Assembly (NCBI GenBank): GCA_021397845.1
Contig: CM038052.1
Coordinates: 38,920,449-38,984,448 of the forward strand
Direction: 5' to 3'
DNA: 64,000 nucleotides
Source: Areca catechu
Lineage: Eukaryota > Streptophyta > Magnoliopsida > Arecales > Arecaceae
The notes below the pieces were generated by a model. That model did not search any database. It worked only from the letters and a program-made list of their open reading frames with translations, and was not told where the DNA came from. Positions 47,036 to 57,399 of the stretch are shown here, piece after piece (the stretch's first letter is position 1; every line of letters starts with the position of its first letter). Made by a program: the position numbers and the translations under genes.

Positions 47036-47323
47036 AAGCCCAAAGAAGGACCCGCTCAAGGCCTACTCTGATGCCACGCGGTCCGGAATGTCCCAAACTT
47101 TGATCTGAGCGCCGGATGGGACCAGGTCCACCCTCGTCCCGACACTCCACATCAACATCTCAGGAAGGAAAAAGAGAAGAAAGAAAAGCAAAAGAGAAGG
47201 CGAGTCCGAGACAGGGCCAAACTGAATTTTCATTGACTCAATAAAGGGAAGTACAAACTGGGGGTCCCGACAGGCCAGGAGTCCCCGAAAAGAAAACAAA
47301 CCAAAAAGAAAAAGAACGACAGT
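47036..47323. other. Spacer between tandem array and antisense gene
   Basis: No gene seen. It would be the 3' flank of the antisense gene; no clear polyadenylation signal was singled out. Confidence 0.5.
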
Positions 47324-49566
47324 TCAGTTTGGCGCGGTGGCGGGGTCCTCGGCCGGGGTCGCAGGCTCCACTTCCTCGCAGTCGGTGGCTGTTGGCTCAG
47401 GGGGTTGCTCCGGAGTTTCGGCCGTGTCGCTCGCCGGGGCCGCAGCTGTGGCACCGACCGTGCCGGAAGCCCCTCGGTCGGGTCCCTGCCTCTTACCTCC
47501 GAGCACCACCCCACTGAGGTCAAGCTTGGGGTAGAAGGACCCCACCTTCTCCCGGTACATCCGGAACCCCTTCAGGAAGGAGTCCACGGCGGCCTCCCGG
47601 ACCTCCGAGATGTACTCGTCGGAGGCCCGGAATTTCGGGACGGCTTCCTGCACCTCCCGCTTCGCGGCCTCCAGGAGATCGTTGACGTAGGTGCTCCGCT
47701 CTTTCGCCGCACTCGCCTCCCGTCTGGCCTCTTCCAGCTGGCGCTCCAGCCACTGGGAATGGGCCCGAAGGCGAGCCCTCTCGGTCGTGTCCTCTTCCGC
47801 GCGGCGCTAGTGGGAGTTCCTCTCCTCAGACAGAGAGGACTCCAGGTCCTTGTTTCGCCCCTCGACGTGCGCCAGGTCGGCCTGGGGGGTCTGGTTGTTC
47901 GCTCACAGCTCAACCCCCTTTTCCATAAGATCTTTGATATCGGTCGCGAGCTTGCCGAGCTTCTCTTCCTTCTCGGCATCTTTCTTCGCGTACCTTGCGA
48001 GGAAGTTCTTCAGCAGGAGCATGTCGTTCCTAATCTGCACAGCAAAACAATCGGGTTAGTGTAAAGGCTAACCGAGGCCAAGAAAGACAAAGGAGCCTGA
48101 GTTCGGACATACCATGAAGAGCTGCGGGAGGATCCCGAGCAAGGCGTCGGCGTAGTCCCTGCCGCCTCGAGATCGGCGATCCCGGGCGGTGGAGGCATAC
48201 TCCATCACTTTCTCCGCGAGCCCTTTGTCATGGATTACTGAGCACCGGTTGGTGATCACCGGTGGCGGAGCCGTTAGGTCGGCTGCGGCGGCGACTGCCC
48301 CTCCAGCAAGAATCGTCGTCGACGGTGCGATGGAGGTCGCGGGCTGCGCTGTCGGAGCCGCGGCAACGACGGGGCCGGCGCTGGACGGAACTGCTGGTGG
48401 TGGAGCCCCCTCGTCAGCAGCACCACCGGGTCTGACAGCGGGCGCATCAATGGCCCCGCCCCGAGGCAGCCTGGGCGGGGGAGCAGCGGCCACCGGTCTG
48501 GGTACGGTCGCCGGCACGACCTCCTGGCTCTCCTCGGTGCGAGCCCTCTTCGTCGCAGGCTCATCCACCTCGACGACGTCCCTCTGGGCCGCGCCATCCA
48601 GAAGGTTCTCCAGCGAAAATTTCATGCCTGCAACGCAAAAGAAAAGGATGTCAGTCAGCTCGGCTAAAAAGGAGAAAAAGAATAGAAGTCAAGGAAAGAC
48701 TGAGTCTCACCTGGCTCGCGGATGGGACTGATCCCGGTCTCAAACAAGTTCTGCTCCGAGAGCAGAACCTCGAGCGCCGGGACCACATCGCTCAGGAGCT
48801 GGGAGTAGGCCTCTTGGTCCGCCGACTCGACCTGGGAGTTCCGATTCGGGGACCGGTCCGGTTCGCTCCAGGCCCAGTCAACATCCTCGACCGAGGCAAA
48901 GAAGAATCGGCTCTTCCAGCCCTTGATAGAAGAAGGGAGGTCGAACCGGAGACACCTGGGCCGGGGCGAGATGTACCACCAGCCATCGTGAGTGGAGTAC
49001 CTCTTCAGGGTAAACAGAGCCCTGAAGAGGGAGAAACGGGCAACAAACCCGTGGAAGTGGCAAAAAACAATAAAAGAAAAGATGACCCGGATGGCATTGG
49101 GAGCCAACTGGGCCGGAACGAGACGGAAGTGGCTAAGGAAAGAAAGGAAGAAGGGGTGCAGAGGAAATCGAAGACCCCCGAGAAGGAAGTCTTCGTAGAA
49201 GGCTATGCGGCCGGGGCCACTCATGGTGACGCGATCCCCGGGCCGCGGAACAAGCAGACGGATTGATCCCGGGATGCTGTAGGCCTCCCGAATCAAAGAG
49301 AGGTCGCCTTCGGTCATTGTGGAAGCATGACCGGAGGGACCGGCAGAAAGAAGAGGTGGAGCAGGAAGAGAAAGAAGCGGAAGAGCAGAAGCGACAGGAG
49401 GAGACCGGACACCCCTGGGGATGCCAATGGTGATACCCCCAGGTTGCAGTCGCCTGCGGGTCTCCTCCGGGATCACTTCCTCCTCCGAGGAGGAAGAAGA
49501 CGGAGTCCTCGGCCGAGACGGACCGGCCTCGTCCGGATTAGAGGAAGCATGGCGACGGCGTGCCAT
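47324..49566 (-). pseudogene. Antisense three-exon gene of Tat element (putative gypsy-type transposon domain)
   Basis: ATG at 49,566 (MARRRHASSNPDEAGPSRPR). Exon 1 (49,566-48,711) holds the domain: RIAFYEDFLLGGLRFPLHPF, LVPAQLAPNAIRVIFSFIVF, HGWWYISPR and VDWAWSEPDR. GT-AG introns 48,710-48,628 and 48,112-48,035 join exon 2 (48,627-48,113; MKFSLENLLDGAAQRDVVE, Pro/Ala-rich, then RSRGGRDYADALLGILPQ) and exon 3 (48,034-47,324; a coiled coil, then EVREAAVDSFLKGFRMYREK and FYPKLDLSGV). The domain resembles the plant 'putative gypsy type transposon' family (PF04195 as I recall). Exon 3 has TGA at 47,905-47,903 and TAG at 47,809-47,807, sites where CGA and CAG would fit. Function unknown; antisense ORFs are known in some Tat elements such as maize Grande. 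Confidence 0.8.
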
Positions 49567-50029
49567 GACAAAGAAGAAAGCAAGAAGGATTCGAGGGGGA
49601 AGAAGAGGGGAACAAGGAGGAAAATGAGGGCACTCACCAAAAATGCACTGCACGAACGCGGGGCAATGGAAATTAGCCTGCAGCAAACCGCCCACGAAGC
49701 AAGGGAAAAGGCTTCATTCCGGAAAGTCCCCTCCTTTTCAAACTCAGTCGACAGCGACCGTACCCGCCACTCCGCTCCGAGCCACTGGATGATCGCCGCA
49801 TGGATGCACGCCCGACACCGACGCCTCGTTAGAAGGGAAACGGCCTCTGCTTCGAAGCGACGCATTTATTACGGGCAAGCGGGTGATGCGTGGCGGCCTC
49901 CTATAGGGCTTCGGGTGCACCGAGAAGCGACGACGAGGATCGCGACAATTATGACGCAAGATCTTCGCCTCCCTACGTCATATCCGTATTTAATCCCGAC
50001 GTTCCATTCTACGACGCCCCAACGGAACG
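49567..50029. other. Upstream region of antisense gene / 3' leader of Tat element
   Basis: No credible ORF in element sense. It must carry the promoter of the antisense gene if that is transcribed on its own. No further motif can be assigned with confidence. Confidence 0.5.
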
Positions 50030-50046
50030 GCGGATTGGGGGGCAAC
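50030..50046 (+). other. Polypurine tract of Tat element
   Basis: GATTGGGGGGCAAC directly before the 3' LTR. The 55,722 element has GGGAGTGGGGGGCAAA at the same place. Confidence 0.75.
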
Positions 50047-51600
50047 TGTTACGGCCATGATGATGACGTGGCCGGTCTCAGATTCCGTCGTGCATGATTG
50101 AGCCACGTGGAGGTTTCTTCGGCCGAGTCAGCTACGGGTCCCATGCCACCGAGGTCGAGCTCGGCCCTTGGCCCCCCGGCTACCTCGCCAGGTGATATCC
50201 CGAGGCGTTACCGCCCTGGCCGAAGTCGAGTTCGGTCCAGGGCCCCTTTTACCACCTCGCCAGGTGTCCGCCCAGGAGAGGTCCACCTTGCCAAGGTCGG
50301 CCGCTCCCCCGCTCCCTCGCCAGGTGGCACCCAGAGACGGTCCCACCGAGGCCGAGTCGAGCCGGGCCCCTTCGCTCCTTCACCAGGTGGCCCCCGGAGA
50401 CGGGACCACCTCGACCGAAGCCGAGCACCCTTCTGCCGCCTCGCCAAGTGTCCACCCAGGAGGGGTCCACCTCGGTCGAGGTCGGCTGCTCCCCCGCTCC
50501 CTCGCCAGGTGGCGCCCAAAGACGGTCCCATCGAGCCCGAGGTCGAGCAGGGCCCCTTCGCTCCTTCGTCAGGTGGCCCCCGGAGATGGGACCACCTCGA
50601 CCGAAGCGGAGCGCCCTTCTGCCGCCTCGCCAGGTGTCTACCCAAGAGGGGTCCACCTCGGCCGAGGTCGGCTGCTCCCCCGCTCCCTCGCCAGGTGGCG
50701 CCCAGAGACGGGACCACCTCGACCGAAGCCGAGCGCCCTTCTGCCGCTCCGCCAGGTGTCCACCCGGGAGGGGTCCACCTCGGCCGAGGTCAGGCCGCCC
50801 GTGCAGAGAAGGACCCAAAGAGCGGAGGCGCAGGTTCCGAGGTTGGCCCTCGAGCCGTGCGCACCACAGACGGTGCCCCGTACAGATGGCGGCGGCATGC
50901 GAAACATCACTTACGTCGGCCCGACAGGTTCTGCAGTCGAGAGACGCGGTTCTGGCAAAACAGGGCCCGTCAACGGACAACGCCGGCACCTGGGAAGGGG
51001 AGCGCCCACACCAGGCCCGAGGTTTGACCGGCCGCCCTGCGGCGCCCCCCCTTCCTTTACCCTTTCCCCGCTGGGCTCGGCAAACGAGGTCAGAAAGCCG
51101 CCTGGCCCTCGAAACCAAAAGGGGAAAGAGAAAAGGATGGAGAAGGGACAACGAGAGCAACAAGGGGAGCCTCCCAGGAGCGGAAAAGAGGCAGGTAGCA
51201 GGAGGAGATAAAAGGAAGGAAAGAGGAGGCGGCTACATAAGGTGGGACGAGTAAGAAACAGAGGCTGAAGGCCCCGCTCCGAGAGTAAGATCCAGGGCCC
51301 CGAGAGGGGATCGCTTGGCGTGAGCTCGGCAAGGGGACCCAGCCGGGTTTCTGGTTCCTCCAGCACCTTTCTTGCTAGTAAATTCTCTAAGTCTGGGACT
51401 CCTTTGGGGGCCCGTCTTGGAGAATCTGTTCCCTCTCGCCGTCTACTAACTTGATCGTCGGAGCTCCCTCGTCGGGATCCCCGGCCAGGGTCTTCTGACC
51501 TTGCCTTGCAGGTTCGCTCCGGCCAGGAGGCTCCGGGAGTAAGGCGGTCTGGTAAGATCGGTGGTTCCGAGGCACGGGCGCGGCAGCGAGATCGGCAACA
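50047..51600 (+). repeat. 3' LTR of Tat element
   Basis: 1,554 bp, matching 39,151-40,705 over its full length. Differences are nearly all C/T or G/A. The target duplication CAAGG follows at 51,601. Confidence 0.95.
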
Positions 51601-51605
51601 CAAGG

Positions 51606-51812
51606 ATATGGATGTTTGGAGAAACATAATAACATGGGCTTTGCATGAGCATTAAAGGATGTGGACATTTAGATGCTACGAAGTAGAAGTCATAAGTAAG
51701 CTATTTCTTTTTATTTGAAAGAGGAGAGAGAGAGAGAGAGATGTGCTTTAGAGAATGGAAAGGGTTATCATCAAATCCGATGTGCTTTAGAGAATGGAAA
51801 GGGTTATCATCA
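51606..51812 (-). repeat. End of right LTR of deleted Tat-like element, with a 39-bp tandem duplication
   Basis: Resumes the LTR interrupted at 39,150 and matches 36,885-37,094 (ACATAATAACATGGG, GAAGTCATAAGTAAGC). GATGTGCTTTAGAGAATGG and the following 20 bp occur twice in tandem (51,740-51,778 and 51,779-51,817), so the LTR edge TTATCATCA is present twice. Confidence 0.75.
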
Positions 51813-51817
51813 AATCC

Positions 51818-53430
51818 TTTCATGCACGCCTTCAATTTAAATAGGCAGCTCACTATTTACTCTCAACCAAGTTTGACTTTCTTAGTAGATAAGATTAAAA
51901 AATAAAAAATATAACTTTTTTTTTTTTTTTTTTTGTTTTGTGGGGGGTAAGACACTCTTCTTCGTTTAGTTAAAAAGGAGAAAGTTGTGTGGTTACTTAA
52001 ATTAAACCGGGGGGGTAAGACACTCTTCTTGGTTTAGTTAAAAAGGAGAAAGTTGTGTGGTTACTTAAATAAAACTCCAACCCCCACCCCCCCCCCCCCC
52101 CCCGACAACAAAAAAAAAAAAAAGGAAAAACAAAAACATAAAAAAAGAGGAGAAAGTTGTGTAGCAAGTGGTTTAGTTCCAGTGCACCCGGCCCCATCAT
52201 AGGCCCATGGGTTGGGCACAGGGCCAACGATTGATCCGCATAAAAGGGATCCATGTCCACACCTCTTAGAAATTTGCTCAACTTAAACCTAATCTTATCT
52301 GATCAAATATCATATTAGGACACATAGTTGATTTTGATGAATCCAACTTGGCCTGCGTGTGGAGCCAATCTAGACTTGAAAGATTGTGTAACATATTCTT
52401 TTGAGAAGGCAATGGGTTCCCATGGTTTCACTTCATTGAGTCAGCGAAATGAACAAAATGCAGCAAACATCAATTAGCTTCAGACACACAAGTTTTTTTG
52501 AAGAAAAAAGCCATCAGAAAATTTAACAGCAACATTGGAACTTCACTATCGCAATCAGGTTGGATTAGACAAGATACAGATCAGGTTGGATGCATGATAA
52601 ATCACAAATTCATCAACTTGAATCTTACCTGTTTATTAAATTGGTCAAAAATATGCTGAATCTAACCATTTTATTGAGCATGAAATCTAGCTTGATCTAT
52701 AATAGATTGAAACAAATTAAATGGGTTAAATAGTTAAGCATTACCATCTTATTCCTACACAACTCTCCTAATTTGTTTAGATCTTTAATCAAGTGTAAAC
52801 AAGGTTTGAATATTATCTGGACTGCAAAGTAAAACTAGCTGAGCGAGCCAGTTCAACTTTTCTTAATTAATATGCCTCCCATTTGTCCTTCCTCCTTTCC
52901 AATCTATTTTCATTCTCTCTCTAAATTCCTACTTTTCTTACTCTCTGTTTCTTCCCCTTCTTTTTTAGTTCCCTGTATCTGAATTCCTCTTCTGCAGACC
53001 TCCTTTGCTAACGTGAGAGGAGGGGCATATAGCTTCTTAGGTTGAAGAAGATGGAAGGCAGGCTCCACGATGAATGGCTCCGCTCCCTCTTACTTAAACC
53101 ATCGACTGGACCTAGTAAAGCAATTGCTGTGAGTGGGGTAGATTTCAACTGCAATCACCGGATGAAAACAGCTTAAATCTTCCCTAAAATATAAACTAAA
53201 TTAACAGAGGACATGTATAGATCTTGAAAATGCATCCAAATAGAGGATCCTTTTCTTGGACTGCATCCTCGACACTGGGACTTGTTGGAGACTCACTCTA
53301 ACAATGGTCTGCAAACATGGTTTACTTATGGAAAAATGCACCTGAAAGATTTTCCTCATTGAATCTAGAAAGTTTGCATGAACATGAGTTTGTGTGTGTG
53401 TACACCAAGTAAAATTTGAGGCCATTAATA
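51818..53430. other. Intergenic region
   Basis: No gene. It contains a 68-bp direct tandem repeat (GGTAAGACACTCTTCTT... at about 51,947 and 52,015), a run of C at 52,087-52,102 and A-rich sequence after it. The rest is unremarkable AT-rich DNA. Confidence 0.6.
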
Positions 53431-53435
53431 AAGGT

Positions 53436-53573
53436 CGTAACAACCCAATATTTCATCCAAAAAAAACTAGCTAGGAGATATTATTTGAGTTCTTAAATTT
53501 TGTAAATATATCATAGATCTTTCTAATAAATAATTAATATGAAACTACATACACGGTTATATGGATTCTTGCA
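53436..53573 (-). repeat. 3' terminal repeat of TRIM
   Basis: Shares with the right copy the ordered words ACTAGCTAG, ATATTATTT, TTCTAATAAATAAT/TTCAATGAATAAT and ACTACATACACG/ACTAAATACACG. Confidence 0.85.
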
Positions 53574-53734
53574 TACTCTCCAATTTAAGTCCTGATATTC
53601 TCATTAGATAAAGGATTTGAATCCATTTATCTATCCATGAATACCATGATTGATTTGTGGTTAGCCCAAAGAACTCATATTACAGAATTTCCTAGTCCAT
53701 TTAAGTTATGGACTACGTCAATTCTGATACCATT

Positions 53735-53863
53735 TGTAATAATCCATGCTTTCACAAAAAAATACTAGCTAGAAAATATTATTTAAATTTCTTGATCCTG
53801 TATAAATATTTAACATCTTTTCAATGAATAATCTATATTGGACTAAATACACGCATCCTCACA
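53735..53863 (-). repeat. 5' terminal repeat of TRIM
   Basis: Minus-strand reading starts TGTGAGGATGCGTGTATTT and ends ATTATTACA. Confidence 0.85.
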
Positions 53864-53868
53864 AAGGT

Positions 53869-54225
53869 ATAACAAAGATATTCATGCAAATAATACACTT
53901 GATATTAATATTATTTTTGATTGCCCCCCTGCTGCCTTTGTTACCGGTAAGTTTCCTCACAATATCAAAGCAAACTTAATAATTTAAGTTCTCTGCAACA
54001 TTGTCTGCCAAGTTCTCTATCAAGCAATGAAAGATTACCAAATGTTTTTACCTAGTCAATTTATTCCGCTGCTTTCCATTGCTTTCTTTTCTTTAAACTC
54101 AACACTTTGATATCATTTTTTTTTGGATTTATAATGATATAGAAGTTCTATTACTCTTGACATATACCTTCCTACATTCTAGTTCCTTGAAGTTTCTAAT
54201 AGAATCCCTCCTTACACGCCTCGAA
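53869..54225. other. Intergenic region between TRIM and family X element
   Basis: AT-rich, nothing recognised. Confidence 0.5.
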
Positions 54226-54681
54226 TGTGGAACAGCATGCTAGTCGAAGTAAAACACCATATTGGTCAAAGATCCAAACAAACACTAAGAAAGAATACGG
54301 GAAAGCAACATTGAAAAAAGAAAAAAATATTAAAAAGACAACTTTTATTAGAGAAATTAAACTACACAAAAGATTCCCTCATGTCTCACCAAGGAGACGT
54401 TCTAATCTCTCTCTCATAAAATATTCTACACACTTCTGTATATAAAAGAGACAACAAAGGTCCCTTTAAATAATGTTCATATGGATGAGCTTTAGACTTC
54501 TATCTGAATTAAAAAATAAAATCCACTAAGACACAAATCCTAGGCAAAATTAAATAACTCTAGAAATAGTTGGAATAGGACAAACATGACATAATTAAGT
54601 AAAGTTTTAAAGACATCAAAACTAATGACCAATAAAAATCAGGATTCTAATTAGAATAGGACTTGGCAATGAATCTCAACA
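54226..54681 (-). repeat. 3' LTR of second family X element
   Basis: Matches 62,720-63,185: TCACCAAGGAGAC, CACACTTCTGTA/CATATTTCTGTA and AATTAAAAAATAAAAT words recur in the same order. Confidence 0.88.
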
Positions 54682-55721
54682 CTCCTCCTCATGACAAAGT
54701 CCATGCCAACAATATTGAATTTGTCAATACTATGAAATATTATCATAGCCAATACCATTATTACCATAGTAATAGCAATATAAAGTAACTTGTCGAACCA
54801 ATAATTGAATAGAATAATTTTTTTATTGGCTTGAGCAATAATTTTTTTATCGACCTGTCCTCTTTGATGCATATGTCAAAATGGATGATGTCTTGTAACC
54901 TTTTCTCTTGGCAATAACTCCACAATCATGATACTACCTGGTTCCCATCTAGCATCTAGCTTATCTAAATGAATTTCAAGTAACCAGTTGTAATAACTAA
55001 GAGCATCGATCATTACCTGTACACAAGTACAAGTAAAGGGAAAATTTTGATCATATCCATATGTTTCCACATGCGAAGCCTTAAATATCTGCATAAGGTG
55101 GGCTTCTACATATGAAATCAAATCTTTATATATAGTCTTTTAATAGCTCAAACTTTAGAGTAACTTCTAAATCAACTGATGTACCAAGAATTTTGTTAAC
55201 CACTAAAGCATAACAAGAATCATCCCTATCAAGCATATCTTCTAACTACTTGATCTCCAAAGCTACATCAAAAATAGTTAGTTCTTTATCCTCACAACTA
55301 ACAAAATCTCTATAAGAAATATCTATATTTTGTATAGTTTTAGCATAAGACTCCTCTACATGATTTGATTCTTCAATAGGAATCTCTATAGCTAGTTCAT
55401 CTATAGCATCTTTTGATTCTTCCTAAATAATTTTAGAATCAACAAATTCTTCAATCATGACATCTTCTGAACTTAATGTGAAAGCCATCTCATCAAGCTT
55501 TTCTTGCTCTAGATTTTCTTCCTACCAAGCATATCTTCTAACTACTTGATCCCCAAAGTTACATCAAAATTAGTTAGTTCTTCATCCTTACAACTAACTA
55601 AATCTCTACAAGAAATATCTATACTTTGTATAGCTTTAGCATAAGACTCCTTTACTTGATTTGATTCTTTAGTAGGAATCTCTATAGCTAGATCATCTAC
55701 AACATAAAAATTATTTATAAT
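54682..55721 (-). other. Interior of second family X element with a tandem duplication of about 295 bp
   Basis: 55,241-55,408 and 55,535-55,700 are near-identical (CTTCTAACTACTTGATC through CTCTATAGCTAG), so a unit of about 295 bp is tandemly repeated. The block is homologous to 27,020-27,420 in the first family X element. On the minus strand it keeps an open frame of 83 codons (SYAKAIQSIDISCRDLVSCK), suggesting an ancient coding region that I cannot assign. Confidence 0.6.
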
Positions 55722-57378
55722 TGATATGGCAAGACTGTTGACATGGAGTGCACCTCGGATCCAGCTACCAGCGAAGTAGGTAGATGTCGCCACGTCGGAT
55801 TTCTTTCCGAACTCCTTTGCCAGGTGGCACCCCCAAGAGTCGAGCCCGTCTCGACCGAAGTCAAGCTCGTCATCTCAGCTCCTTTGCCAAGAGGCTCCCT
55901 AAGAGTCGAGCCCATCTCGGTCGAAGTCGAGCTCCCTTAGCTCTTTCGCTAGGTGGCTCCCCAACTCGGCCGAAGTTGAGCTCCGTCCGCTCCTTTGCAG
56001 GTGGCTCCCCAAGGGTCGAGCCCATCTCGACCGAGGTCGAGCCCATCTCGACGGAAGTTGAGCTCCTTCCGCTCCTTCGCTAGGTGGCTCCCCAAGGGTC
56101 GAGCCCACCTCGACCGAAGTCGAGCTCTCTTAGCTCCTTCACCATGTGGCTCTCTAAGGGTCGAGCCCATCTTGATCGAAGTCGAGCTTCCTCCGCTCCT
56201 TCACCAGGTGGCTCCCCAAGGGTCGAGTCCATCTCGGTCGAAGTCGAGCTCCCTTAGCTCCTTCGCCAGGTGGCTCCCTAAGGGTTGAGCCCACCTCGAT
56301 CGAAGTCGAGCTCCCTCCGCTCCTTCGCTAGGTAGCTCCCTAAGGGTCGACCCCATCTCGGCCGAAGTCGAGCTCCCTCCACTCCTTCACCAGATGGCTC
56401 CCCAAGGGTCAAGCCCACCTCGACCGAAGTTGAGCTCCCTTAGCTCTTTCACCAGGTGGCTCCCCAAGGGTCGAGCCCACCTCGGTCGAAGTTGAGCTCC
56501 CTCCGCTCCTTCGCCAGGTGGCTCCCTAAGGGTTGAGCCCACATCGATCGAAGTCGAGCCCGCTTCTCGGAAGCATCATGAAAAGGACAAGGCATTGGCA
56601 CCAAGTCTGCCATCGAAGCCGGCGCGCATAGTGCGGTGCATCCAGTATGATGTCCCAAAGCTAGAGAGGTGCGCCTACCATTGTTTGCACCAGTTGGGGA
56701 GGAGTGCCCCAATCGAGGCACCAGGTCCTGCAGTCGACCACCTGTACCATCCAGAAGGAGAAGGCTATGTTAGGGACCTCAGACCTGAGGGTGACTACTC
56801 CCGGATCGAGCCCTGCTAAACTTCCCCAGCCATGATAACCCACTGAAAAAATAAGGCTCGTAACATAACTCCCTACTATAAAGAGAAATGACCTCGGGGG
56901 CACGACCGACAGATGCTGTTGACCTTCGAGTACCTCAAGAGGGAGAAAATCGAGGCAAGAAGCGGGGAGAGCCGGTGATTTAAAAGGAGGACTCAGCGGG
57001 CGAGAGGAAGGTAAGCAAGGAAAAGGAGGAGAAGGAGATAGAAGTGAAGAGAGCGCACGGAGGCTGCCACGAAACTCTCGGAGAGAGTCTCGATAGACAC
57101 CGCCATCATGGCTCGAGCCTTACTCCTCTCCTACCCTTCCTACTCCATCATTTACTAAAAACTCTTCTTCAAGCATGGTGACTGAAGGGGTTGCCGCCTT
57201 GAAAGATCTGTTCCTCTATACCATCCGCTGACTTGATCGTTGGAGTGCCCCTACCGAGATCCCCAGCCCGAGTCTCTAACTCTGTTTTGCAGGATCGGGT
57301 ATTGCTGGATTCTGGGAAAAGATGTTGACATCCGGTGCCACATTCGAGCTGCAGGCCACGACGATAAGGATGGCAACA
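55722..57378 (+). repeat. 5' LTR of gag-pol-less Tat relative
   Basis: TGATATGGCAAGACTG...GATGGCAACA. The U3 minisatellite fills 55,800-56,570. The following 56,590-57,378 matches 61,670-62,459 closely (for example GCACCAGTTGGGGAGGAGTG in both). Confidence 0.9.
55800..56570. repeat. LTR minisatellite, about 62-bp units (about 12 copies)
   Basis: Units contain CCAGGTGGCTCCCCAAGGG, TCGAGCCCACCTCGACCGA and AGTCGAGCTCCCTCCGCTCC. Shared words with the 39,360-39,895 array show common origin, but here the units form a simple array without the three-unit higher order. Confidence 0.88.
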
Positions 57379-57399
57379 GATTAGCGCGCCAGGATCCAT

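Larger units (their letters stand above)
39151..51600 (+). mobile_element. Nearly complete Tat/Retand-type Ty3/gypsy retrotransposon, target duplication CAAGG
   Basis: 12,450 bp, with LTRs 39,151-40,705 and 50,047-51,600 and a perfect duplication CAAGG (39,146-39,150 and 51,601-51,605). In order: LTR, primer site, gag, protease, RT, RNase H, archaeal RNase H, integrase, a 120-bp tandem array, a three-exon antisense gene, polypurine tract, LTR. All domains are present, but in-frame stops and two frameshifts disable the polyprotein. LTR ends differ by about 13 transitions in the last 320 bp by my count, so insertion is fairly but not very recent. Confidence 0.95.
35598..51812 (-). mobile_element. 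Deleted Tat-like LTR element hosting the Tat element at 39,151
   Basis: LTR copies are 35,598-37,094 and 37,884-39,150 continued at 51,606-51,812. The minus-strand primer-site region (AATTTGCACACTAGGTAG, 37,866-37,883) aligns with that of the nested Tat element (ATTGGCGCACCAAGTAG), and a polypurine tract (AAAAGTGGGGGCCATA) abuts the left LTR, so it is minus-oriented and Tat-related. The interior is only about 790 bp with no gag or pol. No target duplication was found at the outer ends, perhaps because a 39-bp duplication blurs the right border. Confidence 0.75.
53436..53863 (-). mobile_element. TRIM (terminal-repeat retrotransposon in miniature), target duplication AAGGT
   Basis: Two direct repeats of about 138 bp (53,436-53,573) and 129 bp (53,735-53,863) flank 161 bp of interior. 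A primer-binding site TGGTATCAGAAT (minus strand, 53,732-53,721) lies 2 bp from the right repeat, and a purine tract (ATTGGAGAGTA) abuts the left repeat. Flanks are perfect 5-bp duplications, AAGGT at 53,431-53,435 and 53,864-53,868. It has no coding capacity and all the diagnostic parts of a TRIM. Confidence 0.9.

Noticed and set aside
46258..47150. Open frames of 261-295 codons on the minus strand and 267 on the plus strand
   Set aside because: They are read-throughs of a 120-bp tandem array whose length is a multiple of three; no start context, domain or conservation argues for a protein.
39151..51600. Endogenous pararetrovirus (caulimovirid) as source of the RT
   Set aside because: Typical LTRs, 5-bp target duplication, Ty3-type domain order with integrase and the second RNase H identify a Tat retrotransposon; no movement protein or coat-type domain was seen.
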